A stretch of 42,959 nt of DNA from Membranihabitans marinus (lineage in GTDB: Bacteria > Bacteroidota > Bacteroidia > Chitinophagales > Saprospiraceae): the NCBI RefSeq assembly GCF_021729155.1, contig NZ_JAJQYA010000041.1, positions 1 through 42,959 of the forward strand. Reading direction: 5' to 3'. The position numbers were made by a program, and so were the translations under genes. The notes below the pieces were generated by a model that saw only the letters and a list, made by a program, of their open reading frames with translations, was not told where the DNA came from and made no database searches. Shown here piece by piece: positions 24,821 through 32,995 of this stretch; positions within the stretch are counted from its first letter, which is position 1; each line of letters opens with the position of its first letter.

Positions 24821-25604
24821 ATTTAAGCTATTTTCTTCTATCATCATTAGAGTTGGTCAAGGCGGGGAAATGATAATTGTTCCAATAATCAAACCGCAGA
24901 GTGTGACATTTTGAGGTCTCTTATTATTTTTCTGAATACTAGAATTGTTCCCCGATATCTTTATCTACTCTGTCTCCTCATTTCCATCTATTGAAAGATC
25001 TCATTACAGAGATTAAAATACCCTATTCTTATTGGATTAAATCAATTTCTATGTTTTGTTGCTATTGGGGAATGTCGGTGTATGGCATTATTGTTTTGCG
25101 ATCTATGTAAATGGCATAGTAAAAATAATATCACTGAGTTGTTAATTAAAATTAAAAACTTTCTTTATCGCATAGTTCTTTTTATTTCTCAAACGTCTAT
25201 TAAGTATAATGTTTTGTGTGGTGTGGTATGTTGCAATTAAAACACATGGATGTGTAATTGAATTAGAGGTATAAGTCATGGCATTGGTGATTATGACAAA
25301 TTTTTAATAATTGACATTGGGGGATGAGTATTGTCGATTGCGATTTGGTCTGATAAGTAGGTGATGGATTTGCTCATATTTTGATTCCATTTCGCAAGTC
25401 AAAACGTCAACCCGTTATAAACTATTGAGAAACTGTAGTGATGAGAAAATGGTGTGAAGAGAAGAAGAGATATTTACTACCCTCATTAGTAATGGTTTTT
25501 ATTTGAGAAAGCTAGGACAATGCTATTAGTTACTATAGAAATGATAAATAACAATATTAGCGTTAAGGGGAAATAAGAATTTTTAAAATATTAAAATTTA
25601 ATTG
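24821..25604. other. Long intergenic region upstream of susC2
   Basis: 784 bp with no convincing gene on either strand. It holds promoter-like copy B (25173-25216), followed by a leader of about 390 bases. The last 30 bases before the susC2 ATG resemble those before the susC1 ATG (GAATTTTT, A/T-rich stretch, ATGGAACTAGG), so the susC1/susC2 similarity extends upstream of the coding sequence. Confidence 0.5.
25173..25216 (+). promoter_or_regulatory. Putative ECF sigma promoter, copy B (before susC2)
   Basis: It starts TAGTTCTTTTTATTTCTC, carries AAACGTCTATTAAG (CGTCTA at 25194-25199) and ends TATAATGTTTTG. It shares 37 of 44 positions with copy A before fecR1. This ties susC2, which has no sigma/anti-sigma genes of its own, to the locus 1 sigma factor. 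Confidence 0.62.
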
Positions 25605-28600
25605 ATGGAACTAGGATTTTTACACAAAAAGAGGTCCTTTAAGGATATCGTATTGCTTTTACTTGTCATTCTACCTGGGATAATGCAGGCTAAGGATGAT
25701 CTGAGAAAAATGAGCTTAGAGGAAGCCATCCACGAATTAAGTGAACATTATGGGGTATATTTTACCTACAATAAAAATTTGGTAAATAACTATACCGTAG
25801 AATTTGAAGTTGATCACGAACAAACTTTAAATAATGCCCTAGAAAAAGTATTGGTTAAAACTACCTTGAATTATAAGATTCATGCCAATAAGTATGTCAT
25901 TATATACAGGAGTGATAAAGAGGGTATTGAATCATTAAAAGAAATGGTTAAGCACCTTGAAAACCTCATCTATACTGAAGAAAAACGGTCGGGAACCGCA
26001 TTGACTTATTTGCCGTCGAGACGATTAGGTGATAAATTTTCTTTTGATGGAAAGCGATTAGTTGTCAATGTAACAGGGACGGTAACCGATCAGAGGGGGG
26101 AGCCACTTATAGGGGTGAACGTTATAGTGAAAGGGAGTGAGAAAGGTACCGCTACGGATTTCAATGGTAAGTTTACCATCGAAGATGTCGATGAGCAGGC
26201 TATATTGTTGGTGTCTTATATAGGATTCCAATCGAAAGAAATTGCATTGAATGGGAAAACAAATCTTTCCATTACTCTTATTGAAGATTCTCAAACCTTG
26301 GATGAAGTTGTAGTCGTCGGTTTTGGTACTCAGAAAAAGGAAAATTTAACTGGTGCAGTCTCCCAAGTAACTTCTGAAGTATTGGAGAGTAGACCGATTA
26401 CCAATTTGGGGCAAGGATTGCAGGGAGTGATTCCCAATCTTAATGTCAATGTCAACAGTGGAGCTCCAGGTCGAGGTTCGTCCTTTAACATTAGAGGAAC
26501 AACTTCTATTAATGGAGGAAATCCATTGATATTGGTAGATGGTGTTGTAAAAGATATCAATTTGATAAATCCAGATGATATCGCATCGATATCGGTACTC
26601 AAAGATGCTGCTTCGGCTGCAATTTACGGTGCCCGTGCTGCCTATGGGGTGATTTTAATTACTACTAAGGCCGGGACAGCTTCTGAAAAACCAGTGATTG
26701 GTTTTTCCTCTAATTGGTCATTCAATAGGCCTACGGCAAAGCCCGAATATATGAATTCCCTTGAATATGCCAATTGGATGAATGCGGCCAATACAACTAC
26801 TAATGGTTCTAATTACTTTGACGATGAAACCATGCAGCATATCCAAGCCTATTTTGAAAATCCACAAAGCAATGAGCCGGTGTTTCACCATTCCAATGAC
26901 CCGAGTAATTTGTATCGATATAATGCCAATACCGATTGGACCGATGTTATGCTCAAGGATTCATATCCTATTAGCAAGTACAATCTCAGTATAAGTGGGG
27001 GTGGGGATAAAATGACTTACTACTCTTCCATAGGTTTGTTGAATCAAAAGGGATTGATGAAATGGTTTGATGAGGATTTTAATAGGTATAACTTTGTACA
27101 AAATCTTAATTACGATGTCAATCCTTGGATAGAAGTTGGATTGAAGGCATCGTTAAATATAACAGAGCAAACCGATATTCCCGACAACAAGAGGGGGAGT
27201 TTTTCCAATGTAGACAATCTTTATATGGCGGGGGATTCTAGACCCATCATGCCGATTTATCATCCCGATGGTCATTTTGCGGGGTATTCAGGAAATGGGT
27301 ATTTTACCAATATGCCAGCCTTCCTCACTCAAGGTGGAGATCGCAAATACAAGACCAATGATATCTGGGTAACTGGTTTGGCCAAATTAACTCCATTGGA
27401 GGGCTTGAGTTTGAACTTGGATTATACAATCAACTATTTCAATCGAAATAATATTCATACTCTCAAGGAGTATTGGGATTTTGATGCGACGGGACCGGCG
27501 ACTTTATTTCCACATACTACGCCAAATTGGATCAGCAAGGAGGATCATAACGATAAGTATATCGCCATTAATATGTATGCGGATTATGAAAAAAATTGGA
27601 ATGATATCCACTATTTTAAAGCCATGGTGGGCTATAATCAGGAAGAAAAGCAATTCAACTCATTTTGGGTACGGCGAGCTAATTTGTTGAGTAATGAAAT
27701 ACCATTTATCGATGTGGCCATTGGAGAAAGAAATGGTGGCGATGCTGCCAATGAGTGGGCCATTAGAGGAGGGTTTTTTAGAATGAACTATTCATTTTCC
27801 AACCGATATTTGATCGAAGTTAATGGGCGGTACGATGGTTCTTCTCGCTTCCCTAAGGATGATAGATTTAAATTTTATCCTTCATTGTCATTGGGTTGGA
27901 GGCTGTCCAGCGAGAATTTCTGGAGTTCACTTAAGCCAGTGTTGGAAGAGTTTAAGATTAGGGCTTCAGTAGGTAGTTTGGGTAATCAATCCTCAGTGGG
28001 GAACGACTATTATCCCTATATAGCCTCTTATAATACGGGGCAAGTCAATTATTTGCTCAATGGTGAGCGACCTGCTACTGTCTTTGCTCCTGGGCTAGTG
28101 AGTCCGACACTGACATGGGAAACCGTGGAGCAAACCGATATCGGTGTTGATTTAGAAACATTAAATGGAAGGTTGACTACTACCTTTGATTGGTATGTTA
28201 GAAAGACCAAAGATATGTTGACTAAGTCCAAAACCCGTCCAGCTATATTGGGAGTTAGTGAACCCCAGGCCAATGCTGCCGATTTGGAGACAAAAGGCTG
28301 GGAGTTAATGGTTTCTTGGAAGGACTATATCAATAAAGATTTTTCATATGATGTAGGATTTATGTTGTCTGATTATGTAGCAGAGATCACCAAATTCGAC
28401 AATCCAGACGGGGTTTTAAGTGATTATTATGTCGGGCAGACTTTGGGTGAAATATGGGGATTGACCACAGCTGGGCTTTTCGTAAGCGACGAAGAGGCTC
28501 AAAGCTATAATCAATCAGAAATCGTAGGTCACAACCAATTGGCTGGCGATATTAAATTTGAAGATTTAGATGGCGATGGAAAAATTTCCAGAGGGGGGCA

Positions 28601-29117
28601 GACCTTGGATGATCACGGTGATTTGTCTATCATAGGCAACAGTAATCCACGTTACGCTTATGGATTTAGGGTGGACGTAAGTTGGAAAAATTTTAATTTT
28701 GGCACTTTCTTTCAGGGCATCGCTCAGCGCGATTTCTATCCAAGCGGTACTTTCTTTTATTCTCATTATACATCACAATGGGCTGTTCCACAATCTTTTA
28801 ATACCGATTATTGGACGGTAGATAATACCGACGCTTATTTCCCAAGACCTCGTTTGAATGGACGAGAAATTACCACAGCACAGACTAGATATTTGCAGAA
28901 TGGTTCCTACTTAAGATGTAAGCAGATAACACTGGGTTATAATATTCCTCAAGAAATATTGAATCGAATTAAGGTTGAAAGGTGTAATGTCTATTTAACA
29001 GGGCAAAATTTATTTGAATTTACCCAGGTTCAAAGTGTTTTGGATCCTGAATCGAATAGGGTAAATATGTATCCCTTAAATCGTGCTGTATCAGTTGGCT
29101 TAAACCTTTCTTTCTAA
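25605..29117 (+). CDS. SusC/RagA-type TonB-dependent transporter with STN signalling domain (SusC2)
   Basis: About 1170 residues from the ATG at 25605, chosen because MELGFL matches the SusC1 start. Parts: signal sequence 1-30, STN at about 35-101 (RKMSLEEAIHELSEHYGVYF), helical linker 106-126, carboxypeptidase-D-like domain 153-228, TonB box DEVVVVGFG at 233-241, plug to about 355 (GAASAAIYGARAAYGVILITT in pattern), barrel to the C-terminal VGLNLSF. The STN domain closely resembles that of SusC1, yet no sigma/FecR pair is adjacent; SusC2 probably signals to FecR1. The barrel differs from SusC1, so a different ligand is expected. Confidence 0.94.
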   Translation: MELGFLHKKRSFKDIVLLLLVILPGIMQAKDDLRKMSLEEAIHELSEHYGVYFTYNKNLVNNYTVEFEVDHEQTLNNALEKVLVKTTLNYKIHANKYVIIYRSDKEGIESLKEMVKHLENLIYTEEKRSGTALTYLPSRRLGDKFSFDGKRLVVNVTGTVTDQRGEPLIGVNVIVKGSEKGTATDFNGKFTIEDVDEQAILLVSYIGFQSKEIALNGKTNLSITLIEDSQTLDEVVVVGFGTQKKENLTGAVSQVTSEVLESRPITNLGQGLQGVIPNLNVNVNSGAPGRGSSFNIRGTTSINGGNPLILVDGVVKDINLINPDDIASISVLKDAASAAIYGARAAYGVILITTKAGTASEKPVIGFSSNWSFNRPTAKPEYMNSLEYANWMNAANTTTNGSNYFDDETMQHIQAYFENPQSNEPVFHHSNDPSNLYRYNANTDWTDVMLKDSYPISKYNLSISGGGDKMTYYSSIGLLNQKGLMKWFDEDFNRYNFVQNLNYDVNPWIEVGLKASLNITEQTDIPDNKRGSFSNVDNLYMAGDSRPIMPIYHPDGHFAGYSGNGYFTNMPAFLTQGGDRKYKTNDIWVTGLAKLTPLEGLSLNLDYTINYFNRNNIHTLKEYWDFDATGPATLFPHTTPNWISKEDHNDKYIAINMYADYEKNWNDIHYFKAMVGYNQEEKQFNSFWVRRANLLSNEIPFIDVAIGERNGGDAANEWAIRGGFFRMNYSFSNRYLIEVNGRYDGSSRFPKDDRFKFYPSLSLGWRLSSENFWSSLKPVLEEFKIRASVGSLGNQSSVGNDYYPYIASYNTGQVNYLLNGERPATVFAPGLVSPTLTWETVEQTDIGVDLETLNGRLTTTFDWYVRKTKDMLTKSKTRPAILGVSEPQANAADLETKGWELMVSWKDYINKDFSYDVGFMLSDYVAEITKFDNPDGVLSDYYVGQTLGEIWGLTTAGLFVSDEEAQSYNQSEIVGHNQLAGDIKFEDLDGDGKISRGGQTLDDHGDLSIIGNSNPRYAYGFRVDVSWKNFNFGTFFQGIAQRDFYPSGTFFYSHYTSQWAVPQSFNTDYWTVDNTDAYFPRPRLNGREITTAQTRYLQNGSYLRCKQITLGYNIPQEILNRIKVERCNVYLTGQNLFEFTQVQSVLDPESNRVNMYPLNRAVSVGLNLSF

Positions 29118-29137
29118 AATTTTAAATTAGATCATTC

Positions 29138-30766
29138 ATGAAAAATTTCAATATATTTTTATCCGTTTTGATTACTCTATTGTTCTTTAATTGCAACGAT
29201 GAATTTTTGGATCGAATACCACCAGACAAGATCAACGATGCCAATTTTTGGACGTCTCCGAGTGATCTAAAGACCTATCTCAATCAATTTTATGAAGATT
29301 TATCGACATCTGGTAATTGGGCCAACGACAACCTTTCTGACAATCAATGTCCAGCCACTAGAAATTCATACATATGGGGGGACTACGTCGTTCCGTCATC
29401 TGGAGGAGATTGGACAAAGGCAGGCTGGGAGTCGATCAGACGATGTAATTATTTTTTACAGCGATACCAAACTACCAATGGTGATGCACAAGAGATAGCG
29501 ATTTATTCAGGAGAGGCCAAGTTTTTTAAGTCCTGGTATTATTTTGAAAAATTGAGTCGATTTGGCGATATCCCTTGGCTGAGTACAGATTTAAATGTGG
29601 ATTCAGAGGAGTTGTATAATGGGAGAACATCTAGAATGATAGTAGTTGATTCAGTCTTAAATGATTTAGATAAAGCAATTCAGCGTCTGCCGGAAACTTC
29701 AAGTGAAGGTCGATTGACCAAATATGCTGCATTGGCATTTAAATCAAGGTTTTGTTTGTTCGAAGCTAGCTTTAGAAAATACCACGGAATGCAAGATTAT
29801 GAATCCTTGTTTGGTGAGGCTATTTCTGCTTCTGAGGCCATTATGAATGCCGGTTTGTTTGATGTTTACAATGCGGGGAATCCAGACAAGGATTATTACA
29901 ATCTATTCATTTTGGATGATTTGTCAAATAATGTTGAATCGATTATGTCCAAGACCTATGAAGTGGATTTACTAATGCACAATCGAGTCAGACAGTTGGG
30001 GGAAGCGGGCAATGGATTTAGTAAAGATTTTGTGGAGACCTATCTCTGTAGTGATGGAAAACCTATCTCTATAAGTTTATTGTATCAGGGGGAGAGTGTA
30101 GAGGATTACGATAGCGAATTTGCCAATAGGGATCCTCGGATGAGGCAATCTGTCTATACTTCTGATCAGCCATATCACATCACCGATGAGGGCGAAATAC
30201 AGTATCAGATCACTCCTGAATTTGATAATGGCAAGTGTTTTACAGGATATAGAATTTATAAAGGATTTTCACCTACTCAGCGGGATTTTGAGTATCAAAG
30301 ATGTACTCTCGATGAATTTATATTTAGATATGCTGAGGTGTTGTTGAATTACGCTGAGGCCAAGGCTGAGTTGGAGGAGTGTACTCAAAGCGACCTCGAT
30401 AAATCTATTAATTTGTTGAGATCTCGTGTAGGTATGCCTGATCTTACGGTTGAAGTTGGATTTGTCGATGAGGATTGGCCCGAATGGGAAGTGTCAATTT
30501 CTCCTTTGCTCAATGAAATACGCAGAGAGCGGAGGGTAGAATTGGCTGCTGAAGGCATGAGATTTAACGATATTTTGCGTTGGAAGGCAGGAAAGTTATT
30601 GGAAAATCCAAAGACGTATTTAGGGGCGTTAGATCCACAGACTGCTGAATATAGACTGTTGTATCCCGGATTGACGCGGACATGGGACGACAAGCGATAT
30701 CTATATCCTATTCCTACTCAAGAATTGGTGCTCAATACGGCATTAGATCAAAATCCTGGATGGTAA
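29138..30766 (+). CDS. SusD/RagB-type glycan-binding lipoprotein (SusD2)
   Basis: A 542-residue outer-membrane lipoprotein with signal peptide and lipobox LFFNC (Cys19). SusD/RagB landmarks are FLDRIPPDKINDANFWTSP near the N-terminus, RRCNYFLQRY and FFKSWYYFEKLSRFGDIPW, LDEFIFRYAEVLLNYAEAK, RRERRVELAAEGMRFNDILRW and the terminal YLYPIPTQEL..NPGW. It is the partner lid of SusC2, 20 bp downstream in the same operon, and is followed by a terminator at 30878-30913. Confidence 0.94.
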   Translation: MKNFNIFLSVLITLLFFNCNDEFLDRIPPDKINDANFWTSPSDLKTYLNQFYEDLSTSGNWANDNLSDNQCPATRNSYIWGDYVVPSSGGDWTKAGWESIRRCNYFLQRYQTTNGDAQEIAIYSGEAKFFKSWYYFEKLSRFGDIPWLSTDLNVDSEELYNGRTSRMIVVDSVLNDLDKAIQRLPETSSEGRLTKYAALAFKSRFCLFEASFRKYHGMQDYESLFGEAISASEAIMNAGLFDVYNAGNPDKDYYNLFILDDLSNNVESIMSKTYEVDLLMHNRVRQLGEAGNGFSKDFVETYLCSDGKPISISLLYQGESVEDYDSEFANRDPRMRQSVYTSDQPYHITDEGEIQYQITPEFDNGKCFTGYRIYKGFSPTQRDFEYQRCTLDEFIFRYAEVLLNYAEAKAELEECTQSDLDKSINLLRSRVGMPDLTVEVGFVDEDWPEWEVSISPLLNEIRRERRVELAAEGMRFNDILRWKAGKLLENPKTYLGALDPQTAEYRLLYPGLTRTWDDKRYLYPIPTQELVLNTALDQNPGW

Positions 30767-30877
30767 GGAGGGCTTAGTGTGCTAAGCAATTTGTCAAGTA
30801 ATTTTGGAGAAGTATAACGCAGCCGCAAAACTAGGCTGGATATCCCTGAATTACTTAATTTATTAAAGAAGAGTTAG

Positions 30878-30913
30878 AAAAAAGATCAGTCTTTATCGAG
30901 GCTGATCTTTTTT
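30878..30913. terminator. Bidirectional rho-independent-like terminator
   Basis: AAAAAAGATCAG (30878-30889) and CTGATCTTTTTT (30902-30913) form a perfect 12-bp stem with A and T tracts on either side of a 12-base loop. It lies between convergent susD2 and the second sigma-factor gene and can serve both. The remaining sequence of 30767-31077 shows no gene. Confidence 0.85.
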
Positions 30914-31077
30914 GTCTTGCTGACTAGTAATTACAGGTAAAAACAATGATGGATTTGTGATTATTTCGAAACTATTATTTGTTTTTTAATGCAAATAATA
31001 GAATGCGTTTTTAGGCCTTGATTATGGACCTTTTACTGTCATTATGAGAAAGGAAATGATTTTGGGAATATCATGGT

Positions 31078-31620
31078 TTAAAGCAGAGCGAGACCGATAT
31101 AAATGGCGATTAAATCGATGTCTGGATTGGAAGCTGTGGCTCTTATATTTTTTAAAGCTTGACAAAGATGGTTGGCCACGGTTTGGTTGGAGATATTGAG
31201 TTTTTCAGCGATTTTTTGGTGGGAAAGGCCTTCGTATTTACTTAAGCGAAAAATAATTCGTTGTTGGTCGGGCAATTGTTCTAAGGAGTGCTCTAGTATC
31301 TTTTTGTAAAAGTCGCTTTCTATTTGAGACTCAATTTCTGGATGGCAAGCATCTGAACTGGCATTTAAAATATAACTTCTATATTTTTGATCATAGGCAG
31401 CCCTTCTCATATGGTCAAAAGCGAGATTGCGACACATTAAGTAGATATAACCGTCTAAGTCTTCTATGGTCTCAATATGGTCTTTCTTTTCGTATAGTTT
31501 TAGAAATATGTCTTGACTAAGGTCTTTGGCTAATTCGCCATCATTAATGAACTTAATAAAAAAGCCAGCTACCTTTTCTGTATAAGTTTCAAATAAAGAT
31601 TGAAAGTCCTTTTCCTGCAT
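31078..31620 (-). CDS. ECF-type RNA polymerase sigma factor (locus 2)
   Basis: A 180-residue protein starting at ATG 31620 (MQEKDFQSLFETYTEKVAGFF). Region 2: ELAKDLSQDIFLKLYEKK and YIYLMCRNLAFDHMRR. Region 4: LEQLPDQQRIIFRLSKYEGL then the helix-turn-helix IAEKLNISNQTVANHLCQAL. A hydrophobic tail (DLIAIYIGLALL) ends the protein, as in the first sigma factor. Divergent from fecR2 with 206 bp between. It should drive the locus 2 genes; no CGTCTA element like copies A-C was seen before fecR2, so its promoter specificity may differ. Confidence 0.88.
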   Translation of the reverse strand: MQEKDFQSLFETYTEKVAGFFIKFINDGELAKDLSQDIFLKLYEKKDHIETIEDLDGYIYLMCRNLAFDHMRRAAYDQKYRSYILNASSDACHPEIESQIESDFYKKILEHSLEQLPDQQRIIFRLSKYEGLSHQKIAEKLNISNQTVANHLCQALKNIRATASNPDIDLIAIYIGLALL

Positions 31621-31826
31621 CTCAGATAAAATTGAATGGGATGTTTTATATATTCTAAAACGAAATTAGTAAAAATAATTTTAAAAAAAAATTAGTAAAA
31701 AATTTCAATACTCACTAGTAAGTTTAGTTTTTTGATCCGTTTTGTATATTATAATTTGATTAGTAGGCTTTGTTGCCAAATATAGATTAATCGAATAAGT
31801 CAGGATTTTTTGAAGTAAATAAACGA

Positions 31827-32900
31827 ATGAGAGATAGAGAACGAATAAAATACCTTTTTAATAAATACTTGGATAAAACGGCCAATGCCGATGAATCCAA
31901 TGAATTATTTGAAAAATTAAAGGAGGTTAATGATCCTGATGAACTCAATGCGATATACCAACGCGGATGGGAAGAGGTGAATGAAAATAGAAATATCCCC
32001 AAACTGACATGGGATGAATTTATTCAGAGCAAAGGCCTTGCTGAAACAAAGAAGAAAAGAAATAAGGCAAAAATATTCAAATTGGTCCACTGGTCGGTCG
32101 CAGCCTCTGTACTTGTGTTGGTCGGTATAGCCATTTGGACAAAGTCACAGATTGGGGAAGAAGTATTTGAAACCGGTATAGGAGAAAAGATGGAAGTCGT
32201 GTTAGACGATGGGACTAAAGTGATATTAGGTGAAAATTCTAGACTTATATGGGATGAAAATTGGCAGAGTAAAAGTCATCGATCTGTATCCTTGTCTGGC
32301 CAGGCTTATTTTGATGTATCTCATGTGAATGAGGAAGGAGGGATAGAAATTTTAGGTGATGATGAAATGCAATTAATTCCTTTTAAGGTATTGACTTCCG
32401 ATGTCAATGTCAATGTCTTGGGAACTGCTTTTGAGGTGGTCAACCGATACGAGAAGACCGATGTTTTTCTCGAAAGAGGGAAGGTAGAATTGGATTTATT
32501 AGAAAAGATGGAAGGGGGATTAGGTGACCATAAAAAAAGGTTGAATTATGAAAGAAAAACCAAGGAGTCTGTTCTGATGGATCCAGGAGATTTTGTTAGT
32601 TTTTCATCCACACATCAAGATCTAAAAAGAATTCACACCGAAGATCCATTGTATGAAGTGAATTTAAATGATGGCGTCATCTTTTTTGACAATATTGAGT
32701 TAGGTCTTATGTTGGAAGAATTAGGAGAAATCTATGACAAAAAAATAGTTGTTAGGGATTCTAAGATGATTGACCTTCCGGTATCCTTTGGATTTCCTTA
32801 TGAAAATTGGGAGACGGTGATTAGCTTATTAGAATTGACACTAAATGTAGAAACAGAAATAGAAAATGATGTAATCATAATGGATAAAAAGAAAAGGTAA
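31827..32900 (+). CDS. FecR-type anti-sigma factor (locus 2)
   Basis: 357 residues. The cytosolic sigma-binding part is 1-85 (MRDRERIKYLFNKYLDKTA), followed by one membrane helix at about 86-106 (VHWSVAASVLVLVGIAIW). The periplasmic FecR domain is about 113-230 (LDDGTKVILGENSRLIW..VNVNVLGTAFEVV) with a short acidic insertion near 167-185, and a DUF4974-like C-terminal segment at about 280-357 (NDGVIFFDNIELGLMLEEL). It should restrain the divergent sigma factor and receive the signal from the STN domain of SusC3, whose gene begins 95 bp downstream. Confidence 0.9.
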   Translation: MRDRERIKYLFNKYLDKTANADESNELFEKLKEVNDPDELNAIYQRGWEEVNENRNIPKLTWDEFIQSKGLAETKKKRNKAKIFKLVHWSVAASVLVLVGIAIWTKSQIGEEVFETGIGEKMEVVLDDGTKVILGENSRLIWDENWQSKSHRSVSLSGQAYFDVSHVNEEGGIEILGDDEMQLIPFKVLTSDVNVNVLGTAFEVVNRYEKTDVFLERGKVELDLLEKMEGGLGDHKKRLNYERKTKESVLMDPGDFVSFSSTHQDLKRIHTEDPLYEVNLNDGVIFFDNIELGLMLEELGEIYDKKIVVRDSKMIDLPVSFGFPYENWETVISLLELTLNVETEIENDVIIMDKKKR

Positions 32901-32995
32901 GGATATAGTAACTAAACGGTTATCGGTGGTTTTGGTAGAACCACTGAATACTTTCCCTACCCTTTCGTATTGAAGAATCTTTAAAATTTAGAATA

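Noticed and set aside
31621-31826. CGTCTA-type promoter before fecR2
   Set aside because: I looked for the copy A-C pattern between the second sigma and fecR2 and did not find it; only generic AT-rich sequence is visible.
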